Below are positions 48,146-58,600 of a stretch of DNA of 64,000 bases, in pieces. Positions within the stretch are counted from its first letter, which is position 1; each line of letters begins with the position of its first letter. Source of the stretch: Neocallimastix lanati (nom. inval.) (taxonomy: Eukaryota > Neocallimastigomycota > Neocallimastigomycetes > Neocallimastigales > Neocallimastigaceae). The position numbers were made by a program, and so were the translations under genes. The stretch is from positions 850,001-914,000 of the forward strand of contig JACVTC010000029.1 in the NCBI GenBank assembly GCA_016946835.1, given 5' to 3'. The notes below the pieces were generated by a model. The model was not told where the DNA came from. It did not search any database and saw only the letters and a list, made by a program, of their open reading frames with translations.

Positions 48146-51100
48146 ATGCTTTTATATAATAAAATATATTATAATAAAAAAGTAATTTTTAATATATTAA
48201 TATATTTATTATTTATTAATGTAGTCATTACTGACAGACTACATATTAGATATGAAGAATCAGAATCAGATGAAAACTATATAATGAGTAATGGTGAAAT
48301 GATTATAGGAATTGAAAATAATAAACCTCCAATGACATATTGTGATAATATTGGTGATCTGACTGGTTTCGATATTGAATTTGCTGAAGCTGTTTGTTCT
48401 AAACTTGGTATTGATATCGTATTCAAAGAAATTAAATGGAGTATGAAGGAATCTGAATTAGAATCAAAAAGTATTGACTGTGTGTGGAGTGCATTGACAG
48501 TTACAGAACCACGACGTAATATTTTTGAATTTACTCGTTCTTACATATATAATAAACAAGCTGTTGTTATCAGAAGGTCAGATGCTTCTAAATTTACAGA
48601 TACAAAAAGCCTTTCAAGAGCACAAATAGCAGTAAAAAATTCATCAACTAGTGAAGAAGCACTTCTTGGAGATCCATATCTTTCACAATCAAATTATACT
48701 ACAACATCCTCCCAGACTGAATCATTAAATTTCCTAAAAAATGGATTATGTGATGCTATAATTATTGATTATACGTTTGCAAAATTTTACGTTCCAAATG
48801 ATAAATCCGATTTGAAGATAATTGAAGATATTAACCTTCAAGAAGAACAATATGCTGTTGGTTTTCGTCATGGTTCTGATATGGTTCATAAACTAGATAA
48901 TTTATTCTTGAATATGATTTTGGATGGTTCACTAACTGCTCTTTCAGAAAAGTATAATTTATATGATCTTTACGCCCCAATAATTTTAACAGATTATGAT
49001 TATATCATGAATAAAGGAATAATAATTATTGGTTTCCTAGAAAATTTACCACCAATGAATTATTACGATAAAAATGGCCAGTTGATTGGTTTCGATGTAG
49101 ATTTTGCTAAGGAAATATTCAAAGATCTCGGTATTGATATAAAATTCAAGTCTATCAGTTGGGATGAAAAAGAAATTGAATTAAATAATCGACGAATTGA
49201 TTGTATTTGGAGTGCTTTAACGGTTACAGATGAACGTCGAGAGATTATTAAATTTTCTCGTGTCTATATGAGCGATTCACAAGCAATTATAATCAGAAAA
49301 TCCGATACTTCTAAATATGCTGATATAGAAAGTTTTTCTAATGTAAAAATTTCAGCTGTAACTGGATCATTAGCTGAAAATTTAATTAAAAACAATCCAT
49401 ATCTTTCAAATTCAAAATTGATCATCTCTTCTTCAAATAAAGAAGCAATAATAATGCTTGAAAATGAAGAAATTGATGCCGTCATTATTGATTATACAGT
49501 AGCTGTAAACTTAATAGCCAAAAGCAGCAAGGATTTGATGGTTGTTGAAGGTATTGATTTTGATAATGAGGAATATGCGGTTGGTTTCCGTTATGGTTCA
49601 GATATGACTGTAAAAGTCAATGAATTGATTAATAATATGATTAATGATGGTAGACTTGAATCACTGGCTAAGAAATACAATCTAATTAATCTTTACAATA
49701 CAGCAATAAATATTGATGGAAAATCAGATATGAATTATATTATGTCAAAAGGGGAATTGATAGTAGGAATTGAAGATAATTCACCCCCCATGTCTTATTA
49801 TGACAATAGTGGTAGACTGATGGGTTTTGATATTGAATTATTAACAGAAATTTGCTCAAGACTCGGTATTTATGTGATATTCAAAAATATTGATTGGAAT
49901 AAGAAAGAAGAAGAATTAAATGATAAAAATATTGACTGTTTTTTGAATTCACAATCTATTACAGAGGAAAGTTTTAATAATATTGATTTCAGTATTGGTT
50001 ATTTAATTAATAAACAAGTAGTTGTTATTAGAAAATCTGATGAATCAAAATTTTCAAATGCAGAAAGTCTTTCTGGAGTAAAAATGTCTGCTGGACATTC
50101 GACAGTGGGAGAAGAATTATTTAAATATGATGCTCATCTTAAAAAAGCAAAGTATACGGCATCATCTTCACAGAATGAGGCAATAGCTGCTCTTGAAAAC
50201 AAAACAGTTGATGCCATTGTTATCGACTATGCTACAGCAAAAGTAAATATTGAAAATGATAAACCCAATTTAATGATTGTTGAAGGAATCATTCTTCAAG
50301 AAAAACAATATAGAATTGGTTTTCGTGCTGGTTCAGATATGACTAAAAAAGTCAGTAACATAATTCTAGATATGAATATAGATGGTAAGCTTTCCACTTT
50401 TGCTACGAAATATGATTTAGTTGATTCATTTATAGCATTGAAAACAACTGACGCTAAATATATAATGGAAAATGGTAAAATGATTATTGGTTATTATGGA
50501 GAATATCCACCAATGAGTTATTATGATAATAACGATCAATTGACTGGTTTTGATACAGAGTTTGCTAAAGCGATATGTAAACGTCTTGGGATTGAAGCAG
50601 AATTCAAGTTAATAGATTGGAATGAAAAGGATTCTGAATTGAAGAATAGAAATATTGACTGTATATGGAATGGTTTAAATGTTATGGAAAATCAACGTTC
50701 AGTTATAAAATATTCCCGTATTTATATGAAATATAAACCAGTTGTTGTAATAAGAAAATCAGATATTCTTATATATACTAATTTCGAAAGTCTTTCCACT
50801 GAAAAAATTACCGCTGAGTTTAATACGCCAGAAGAAAAAGCACTTAAAAAAGACAAATATTTATCAAAAGCAAAATACACTTCATCATACTCAGAGTACA
50901 CAGCAATAAATGCTTTAAGAAATCATATTTTTGATGCCATTGTTATTGATCCCATAAGTGCTATAGGTCTCATTGGTAATGACTATTCCGACATGATGAT
51001 TCTTAGCGAATTGACAGATGCAGAAGAGGAATCATATGCTGTTGGTTTCCGTATCGGTTCAGACATGACAGTAAAGGTCAATAAATTAATTAATGATATG

Positions 51101-52696
51101 ATTAATGATGGAACACTAGAATTAATTGCTAAAAAGTACGATCTGTTAAAGTATTATGAATCAACAATAATTAAAAATGATATTTCAGACTATGAATACA
51201 TTATATCTAAAGGAGAAATGATCATAGGTGTTGATATTGATGGTCCACCTATATCTTATTATGATGAATATGGTGAATTGACTGGTTTTGATACTGAATT
51301 TGCTAAAGCTGTTTGCTCTAAACTCGGTATTGATGCGGTATTCAAGAAAATTGATTGGGACAAGAAAGAAGAAGAATTAAATAACAAAAATATTGATTGT
51401 ATTTGGGATGCACTGACAGTAACAGAGGAACGCCATAATTATTTTAAATTCTCTAATCCCTATTTAAGTAACAGACAAGCTGTTGTTATCAGAAGTTCCG
51501 ATGCTTCTAAATTTACAGATACGAAGAGCCTTTCTGAAGCAAAATTGACAGCAATATTTGGAACAATTAGTGAAGAAGTGATTGAAGAAGACCAATATCT
51601 TTCAAAAGCAAATTACAATTCATCATTTACACAAGAAGAGGCAGTAATAGGTTTAAAAAATAAAAGTTTTGATGCCATAGTTATCGATTATACAATAGCA
51701 AAAGGTATTATTAATAATAATAATGATCTAATGATTATTAATGATATTCACCTTAGTGAGGAACAATATGCAGTTGGTTTTCGTCTCAATTCAGACATAC
51801 CAGAAAAAGTCAACAATATGATATTAGATATGATATTGGATGATACACTAAACAATCTTGCAAAAAAGTATGGATTAGTTGATCTTTTTACACCAGTAAA
51901 AATAACTGATGCTAGTTATATCATGAATAACGGCAAAATAATTATTGGTTTCGATGGAAGTATGGCACCGATGACTTATTATGACAAGAATGATCAATTA
52001 ACCGGTTTCGATATAGATTTAGCCAAGGCCGTTTGCCATCGACTTGGCATTACGGCAGAATTCAAAGAGGTTGATTGGACTGAAAAAGAGAATGAATTAA
52101 AGAATCGAAATATCGACTGCATCTGGAGTTGCTTTAGCATTACGGAAAAACGACGTGAAACTGTGAAATTTTCTCGTGTTTATATGAATAATAAACAAAT
52201 TATTGTGATTAGAAAATCTAATATTATAAAATTTTATACGGTAGAAAGTCTTTCAAATGCAAGAATATCCTCTAAAATAGGAACATTAGGCGAGACAGCC
52301 ATTAAAACCTACCTTCCAAATGCGACTTTCCAAGGATTTCCTGATCTAGAAGATGCGCTTATTGAATTGGAAAAAGGAAATATAGATGCTGTTGTTACAG
52401 ACTATACAATGGCCAAAGATAAAATAAACAATGGTGGTTTTTCCGATCTGATGATTATTGAAGGAATTGAACTAATGAATGATCAATATGCTATTGGATT
52501 CCGTTATGGTTCAGACATGTCAAAAAAAGTCAATGAAATAATAAAGAATATGACATTAGATGGTACAATTAATGAAATTGCTGAAAAATACGATCTATTA
52601 GATCTTTATTCACATAATAAGGGTTCATCAAAAAAAAATATTTTAGAGGTTTCTTTATTTATGGCATTATTTTTTGTACTCATTATAGCATTATAA
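48146..52696 (+). CDS. Gene C: secreted six-domain family-3 solute-binding protein, GPI-anchor-like tail
   Basis: 1,516 residues in one exon. The N-terminus MLLYNKIYYNKKVIFNILIY is a signal peptide; its first third is read from sequence that is intron in genes A and B. Domains start near residues 47, 288, 533, 774, 1020 and 1260. Arginine of the T-x-x-R ligand loop is present in domains 1, 2, 5 and 6. It is replaced in domain 3 (EESFNNIDFS) and domain 4 (MENQRSVIKYS, Gln at the Arg position). Domain 2 lacks the helix cysteine (EIFKDLGI). The C-terminus has SHNKGSSKK, a plausible GPI attachment site, followed by a hydrophobic end. Its nearest relative here is gene D: the tails, the domain 6 wording (FKEVDWTEKENEL) and the 3' untranslated block agree. 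The two genes are convergent, 3 kb apart. Confidence 0.93.
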   Translation: MLLYNKIYYNKKVIFNILIYLLFINVVITDRLHIRYEESESDENYIMSNGEMIIGIENNKPPMTYCDNIGDLTGFDIEFAEAVCSKLGIDIVFKEIKWSMKESELESKSIDCVWSALTVTEPRRNIFEFTRSYIYNKQAVVIRRSDASKFTDTKSLSRAQIAVKNSSTSEEALLGDPYLSQSNYTTTSSQTESLNFLKNGLCDAIIIDYTFAKFYVPNDKSDLKIIEDINLQEEQYAVGFRHGSDMVHKLDNLFLNMILDGSLTALSEKYNLYDLYAPIILTDYDYIMNKGIIIIGFLENLPPMNYYDKNGQLIGFDVDFAKEIFKDLGIDIKFKSISWDEKEIELNNRRIDCIWSALTVTDERREIIKFSRVYMSDSQAIIIRKSDTSKYADIESFSNVKISAVTGSLAENLIKNNPYLSNSKLIISSSNKEAIIMLENEEIDAVIIDYTVAVNLIAKSSKDLMVVEGIDFDNEEYAVGFRYGSDMTVKVNELINNMINDGRLESLAKKYNLINLYNTAINIDGKSDMNYIMSKGELIVGIEDNSPPMSYYDNSGRLMGFDIELLTEICSRLGIYVIFKNIDWNKKEEELNDKNIDCFLNSQSITEESFNNIDFSIGYLINKQVVVIRKSDESKFSNAESLSGVKMSAGHSTVGEELFKYDAHLKKAKYTASSSQNEAIAALENKTVDAIVIDYATAKVNIENDKPNLMIVEGIILQEKQYRIGFRAGSDMTKKVSNIILDMNIDGKLSTFATKYDLVDSFIALKTTDAKYIMENGKMIIGYYGEYPPMSYYDNNDQLTGFDTEFAKAICKRLGIEAEFKLIDWNEKDSELKNRNIDCIWNGLNVMENQRSVIKYSRIYMKYKPVVVIRKSDILIYTNFESLSTEKITAEFNTPEEKALKKDKYLSKAKYTSSYSEYTAINALRNHIFDAIVIDPISAIGLIGNDYSDMMILSELTDAEEESYAVGFRIGSDMTVKVNKLINDMINDGTLELIAKKYDLLKYYESTIIKNDISDYEYIISKGEMIIGVDIDGPPISYYDEYGELTGFDTEFAKAVCSKLGIDAVFKKIDWDKKEEELNNKNIDCIWDALTVTEERHNYFKFSNPYLSNRQAVVIRSSDASKFTDTKSLSEAKLTAIFGTISEEVIEEDQYLSKANYNSSFTQEEAVIGLKNKSFDAIVIDYTIAKGIINNNNDLMIINDIHLSEEQYAVGFRLNSDIPEKVNNMILDMILDDTLNNLAKKYGLVDLFTPVKITDASYIMNNGKIIIGFDGSMAPMTYYDKNDQLTGFDIDLAKAVCHRLGITAEFKEVDWTEKENELKNRNIDCIWSCFSITEKRRETVKFSRVYMNNKQIIVIRKSNIIKFYTVESLSNARISSKIGTLGETAIKTYLPNATFQGFPDLEDALIELEKGNIDAVVTDYTMAKDKINNGGFSDLMIIEGIELMNDQYAIGFRYGSDMSKKVNEIIKNMTLDGTINEIAEKYDLLDLYSHNKGSSKKNILEVSLFMALFFVLIIAL

Positions 52697-52729
52697 ATTA
52701 GAAGTATTATTATAGTAAATCCGCTAATT

Positions 52730-52784
52730 AACAATATTAAAATTGATTGAATTTAATATCAATAAATACATTAAAATATTTATT
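52730..52784 (+). other. Conserved 55-nt 3' untranslated block of gene C
   Basis: AACAATATTAAAATTGATTG onward is identical over 55 bases to the block downstream of gene D on the other strand (55609-55663). It includes CAATAAATACATT with a likely AATAAA signal. Confidence 0.7.
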
Positions 52785-54072
52785 CATTTTAATACTATCT
52801 ATTAAATTAATAATCATCAGATTATTTACACTTTGAAATAAAAAAAAATTTTTAAAAAAACTTCTATACTTTGTTAATATAAATATTTTATAAAATTCAA
52901 GATTTTATTTTCTATTTGGAAATCCATACTTAATTCAATTTTTATTAAAATAATTCCATACTTCACATAATATATTCAACTCAAACGAATATAATATTAT
53001 ACAATTAAAGAATTCTTCAAATTGAATAAACTATTCAATTGTAAATGAAGGCATATAATAGGTTATGAATGTAAATTAAGTTAAAAAAAAAACTTTGTTT
53101 CCTTATAATTTATTACTAATATCATTGATTGAAATATAATAAAATATATAAAGATTATTTAAATATAGAAATATGATTTAAAAATATATAATCACCTTTT
53201 TTATTAGTAATATCTAAAAATTTTGAAAAATTATGTTAATTATCAATTAATTAATATTAAATTAAAGAAATTTTTATATTATCTTTTTTTGTCTATAATA
53301 TCTAAAATTTTTGGACATAAATACAATAAAAAACTTATTGACTAAGCAATATTGAATTATTGAAAATTTCATCATTAATCTATTTATCTCTCTTACTTAG
53401 TCAATAATGTTCGAAAAATTTTATAAATAAAATTAAATCTTATCAACTACTCTTATTATTAAACTATAAAAATAGAAATAAGATAGTTATAAGTAAAGTT
53501 AATATATTAATAAAATAATTATAAAGCAATACATAATTATTTAGTTATTTAATTATATTTAAATTTTCATTTAATTATGAAATTTTAATTTATTTATTAA
53601 TTGTATTATTTATTTATATCATTACCATACACTTAAATATTATTAATAATGTTATTCAATTTAATATAAAATATTTCATCTAAACCATAATTCAACAATA
53701 TTACGGATTATTTCATTATTTGTTAATTTGGATTCCTAGGTTTGTATTTTTCAATTAAAATATTGATTTCATCAGTTCTTCCTAATAGTTTTATTTTTTT
53801 TTATTGAAATTCCTTCAATTTTCTTTTTATAATCATTATAAGATAAAGATACTTATTTTAATGTATATTTTATATTTATAAAAAGGTTTTTTTGAAAATA
53901 AACTATTTAAATAATTATTGAAAGGTTCAAATGCATTATTTGTTATATTATCTATATTGTTATAATAATTCCAATTAATTATATGGTTTAAAACCTTCTA
54001 AATAAATATTTTTTTTTAAAAAAATTTTTTTTTCTTTATTATTTATTAAAATTTATTTATTTATCTATTTAC

Positions 54073-54103
<31 letters not shown>

Positions 54104-55114
54104 CTTACTTATTTATTTATAATTGTATTAAAAAATACTAAAAAATTTATGGCGTTAAAATACAACTATATAAAACATTACTATATGCAACTTCACATTC
54201 GAATAAACTCTAAATTGAAAGAGAAGCTAATAAAGTATAACTTAAATGAATATTGATATAATTGATATACTAACAAATTATATATTAATTATTTTAATTA
54301 AATATTAATTTTTTTTTTAAATTCAAACCATCTAAAATATTTTGTATATAATAGTTTTATTGTAAATTTAATTAAATGAAAATAAAAAATTGTTATTATG
54401 GAATTGTATAAATAATATTTAATGAAATCAATTTATAGAAGTAAACTAAGTAAATAAAAAATATAGATTTAAATAATTCAATTATATAGTTTAAATAAAT
54501 TAAATGAATGTCTATTATAATTTAAATAAAATTTTATTTAAATGGATAAAAATATAAATTAATATTCAATAAAAATTGTTAAGAATTATATATATTATTA
54601 ATATATTGAATATATAAAAAATATTTAACTAAATCAATTTAATTAAATTATAAAAATTTATAATATCGATATAAATAAAATTGTTAATACTATAATATTT
54701 AAAATTATAAATTATGAATGAATGAATAGTAATTCATTAAATTAATACATAATTAAACTAATTGAATAAACAATATAGATTTAAATAATTTTAATTTAAA
54801 GTTTTTAAGCTTATTTTTCATTTTTTATTTTTTTTATTTTTTTTTTTTTTTTTTTTTTTTTTTTGTAAAAGATAATAATAATAATGCTTTTTTTTGTGAA
54901 ATATATATATTATTATTTATAAATTGATTTCATTTATATATTATTTCATTAATGACTTAACTTTTAATTTAAAAAAGTTAAGTCATTAATAAAATAATAT
55001 ATCTTAATTTAAAAGATAAAACAGATTTTTTTTTTTTTTTTATAAATTTAATACTAAAAAGATGCTAAGCTCTGTTAATACATAAATCTCTAATTTTTTT
55101 TTTTTTTTTGGTTA
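52785..55114. other. Intergenic AT-rich DNA between convergent genes C and D
   Basis: No coding frames. TTTA/CTTA arrays at about 54050-54120 lead into a short fragment of the 32-kb element's terminal repeat. Poly(T) run at 54830-54864. An inverted pair ATTAATGACTTAACTTTTAA / AAAAAGTTAAGTCATTAAT at about 54947-54990 forms a perfect local hairpin. Confidence 0.6.
54122..54165 (-). mobile_element. Solo fragment of the 32-kb foldback element's terminal repeat
   Basis: ATAATTGTATTAAAAAATAC followed by TTTATGGCGTTA matches the inner part of the right terminal repeat (about 32763-32792). The tip is missing. Confidence 0.5.
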
Positions 55115-55292
55115 TTAAGAGATCATACATATTAAGATCTTTTTTTTTTTTTTTTTTTTTTTTTTTGTAATTGACTGATATAGGAATAAATAAATTTGAA
55201 TTTTAACTTCATGTTTATCTATAATCTAATCTATTTTAAATTTCATTTACAATTTTATAAGTATGAATAAGTTGGGTATAATTTAGATGTTT

Positions 55293-55300
<8 letters not shown>
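55115..55300. repeat. Single diverged copy of the right-end satellite
   Basis: GGTTATTAAGAGATCATACA, then TATAATCTAATCTATTTTAA and GTATGAATAAGTTGGGTATA match, in the same order, the units that fill 61.9-64.0 kb. Confidence 0.65.
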
Positions 55301-55333
<33 letters not shown>

Positions 55334-55335
55334 TT

Positions 55336-55595
55336 AAAATAAATATAATTATTCAGTTAAAAAAAAAATTAATAAATTTTATTCTTACTACTTTTATTAT
55401 TATGAAAAATGAAAAATGTTAAAAATAAAAAAAAAATTTAATTAAAATAATATATATATAAAGATAAAATAAATATAATTATTCAGTTAAAAATAAAATT
55501 AATAAATTTTATTCTTACTACTTTTATTATTATGAAAAATGAAAAATGTTAAAATAAAAAAAAAAATTTAATTAAAATAATATATATATAAAGAA
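55336..55595. repeat. 130-bp tandem duplication
   Basis: AAAATAAATATAATTATTCA and the next 110 bases (including TTCTTACTACTTTTATTATT) occur at 55336 and 55466. The copies are nearly identical. Confidence 0.9.
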
Positions 55596-55608
55596 ATTAA
55601 TTATAATA

Positions 55609-55663
55609 AATAAATATTTTAATGTATTTATTGATATTAAATTCAATCAATTTTAATATTGTT
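55609..55663 (-). other. Conserved 55-nt 3' untranslated block of gene D
   Basis: Read on the minus strand it is identical to 52730-52784 downstream of gene C, including the AATAAATACATT signal. Confidence 0.7.
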
Positions 55664-55698
55664 CATTAGTAGTTTTACAAAACAAAAATACTTCAAAT

Positions 55699-58600
55699 TT
55701 ATACTGTTATAATGAGTACAAAAAATGATGCCATAAATAAAAAAGCAGCAATAATACTTTTTTTTGATGAACCCTTATTATGTGAATAAAGATTTAAAAG
55801 ATCATATTTTTTAGCAATTTCATTAATTGTACCATCTAATGTCATATTCTTTATTATTTCATTGACTTTTTTTGACATGTCTGAACCAAAACGGAATCCA
55901 ATAGCATATTGATCATTCATTAATTCAATTCCATCAATAATCATCAGATCGGAAAAACCACCATTATTTATTTTATCTTTGGCCAATGTGTAGTCTGTAA
56001 CAACAGCATCTATATGTCCTTTTTCCAATTCAGTTAGCGCATCTTCTAGATCAGGAAATCCTTGGAAAATTGCGTCTGGAAGGTAGGTTTTAATGGCTGT
56101 CTCACCTAATGTTCCTATTTTATAGGATATTCTTGCATTTGAAAGACTTTCTACCGTATAAAATTTTGTAATATTAGATTTTCTAATCACAATAATTTGT
56201 TTATTATTCATATAAACACGAGAAAATTTCACGATTTCACGTCGTTTTTCCGTAATGCTAAAGCAACTCCAGATGCAGTCGATATTTCGAATCTTTAATT
56301 CATTCTCTTTTTCAGTCCAATCAACCTCTTTGAATTCTGCCGTAATGCCAAGTCGTTGGCATACGGCCTTGGCTAAATCTATATCGAAACCGGTCAATTG
56401 ACCATCCTTGTCATAATACGTCATCGGTGCCATATTTCCATCGAAACCAATAATCATTTTGTCGTTATTCATGATATAAGTAGCATCAGTTATTTTAACT
56501 GGTTCAAAAAGATCAACTAATCCATACTTTTTTGCAAGAGTAGCTAGTGTGCCATCCAACATCATATCCAATATTATATAATTAACCCTTTCGGTAATGT
56601 CTGAATCGACACGAAATCCAATTGCATATTGTTCCTCAAGGAGATAAAGCTTATTAATAATCATTAAATCATCATTATTAGCAATAATAGCTTTTGCTAT
56701 CGAGTAATCAATAACAAAGGCATCAAAACTTTCATTTTTTAAGCCACCTATTGCTTCGCTTTGTGTGATAGTTGCAGTGTAATTTGCTTTTGAAAGATCT
56801 GGGTGGTCTTTGATTACTTTTTCAGTAATTGCCCCCAATAATGTTGTCAATTTTGCTTCAGAAAGACTTTTTGTATCCGTAAATTTAGTGGCATCGGAAC
56901 TTCGGATAATAACAGTTTGTCTGTTACTTAAATAAGGGCTTGAAAATTTAAAATAATTTTGACGTTCCTCTGTGACTGTCAGTGCCTCCCATACACAATC
57001 AATATCTTTGTTTCTTAATTCTTCTTCCTTCTTAGTCCAATCAATTTTTTTGAATATTGCATCAATACCGAGTTTGGAGCAAGCAGCTTTAGCGAACTCA
57101 GTATCAAAACCGGTTAATTCACCATATTCATCATAATACGATATTGGTGGCCCGTTAACACCAACACCTATAATCATTTCTCCTTTGGTCATAATGTAAT
57201 TTAAATCAGAATTTTCATTAATTTTTATTGCTGATTTATAATTTTCGAGAAGATTATACTTTTTAGCAATTAATTCAAGTGTACCATCATTAATCATTTC
57301 ATTAATCAGCTTATTAACCTTTACTGTCATATTTGAACCGATACGGAAACCGATAGCGTACTCCTCCTCCTTTTCATCTGACAATTCAGTAAGAATCGTT
57401 AAATCAGGATAACCATTGGAAATGTAGCCTATGGCGCTTACGGAATTGATAACAATACCATCAAAAATTTTATCTTTCAATCCTACGATTGCTTCAATTT
57501 GTGTGGATGATGAAATAAATATTGCTTTTGAAAGATTTTTGTTGCTTTTAAGTATTTTCTCTTCTACTGTATTAGACACAGCAGAAACTTTTGCATTGGA
57601 AAGACTAGTAAGATCATGATAATTAAGGACATCGGATTTTCTAATTACAACCACTGGTCGATATTTTATATAGGTACGAGAAAATTTTATACTGCCAAGA
57701 AGTTCCTCTGAAACTGTTAAACCACTCCATACACAGTCGATATTTCGATTTTTTAATTCAGTCACCTTTTCTTCCCAAATAATCATTTTAAATTCTACAT
57801 CAATACCGAGACGTTTACAAATAGCTTTAGAAAACTCTACATCAAACCCAATTAATTGACCCTTACTATCACTATAACTTAAAGGTGGGTATTCTCCATT
57901 ATAACCGATAATCATTTTTCCTTTTCTCATTATATAATCCGCATCGGTTATTTTTAATGGTCCAAATATATCAACTAAATCGTATTTCTTTGCAAGAGTG
58001 GCAAGTGTACCATCAATATTCATATCTAAGATCACGTTATTGACTTTTTTAACCATTTCTGAACCAACGCGAAAACCTATTCTATATTGCTCCTCTGGAA
58101 AACTGATTCCTTCAACGATCATCAAATTGGAGTTACTGCTTTCTGTATTTATTTTTGCAAGAGTATAGTCGATAACAATGGCATCAACTGTTTTCTTTTC
58201 AAGAGCAACAATTGATTCATTCTGTGAAGGAGATGCTGTATACTTTGCTTTTGTAAGATATGGGTCAGATTTAAATAAATTTTCACCGGCTGTCGAATGT
58301 CCAGCAGACATTTTTACTCCAGAAAGACTTTCTGCATTTGTAAATTTTGATTCATCCGATTTTCTGATAACCACCACTTGTCTGTGAATTAAATAGCCGA
58401 TACTGAAATCAATATTATCGCCGGTTTCTCCTGTCACTGAAAGTGGATTCAATATACAGTCAATAGTTTTATCATTTAATTCGGATTCCTTCTTATCCCA
58501 ATCAATATTTTTGAATACCGCATAAATACCGAGTCTGGAGCAAATTTCTGTAACAAATTCAATATCAAAACCTACCAGTCTACCTATATTATCATGATAG

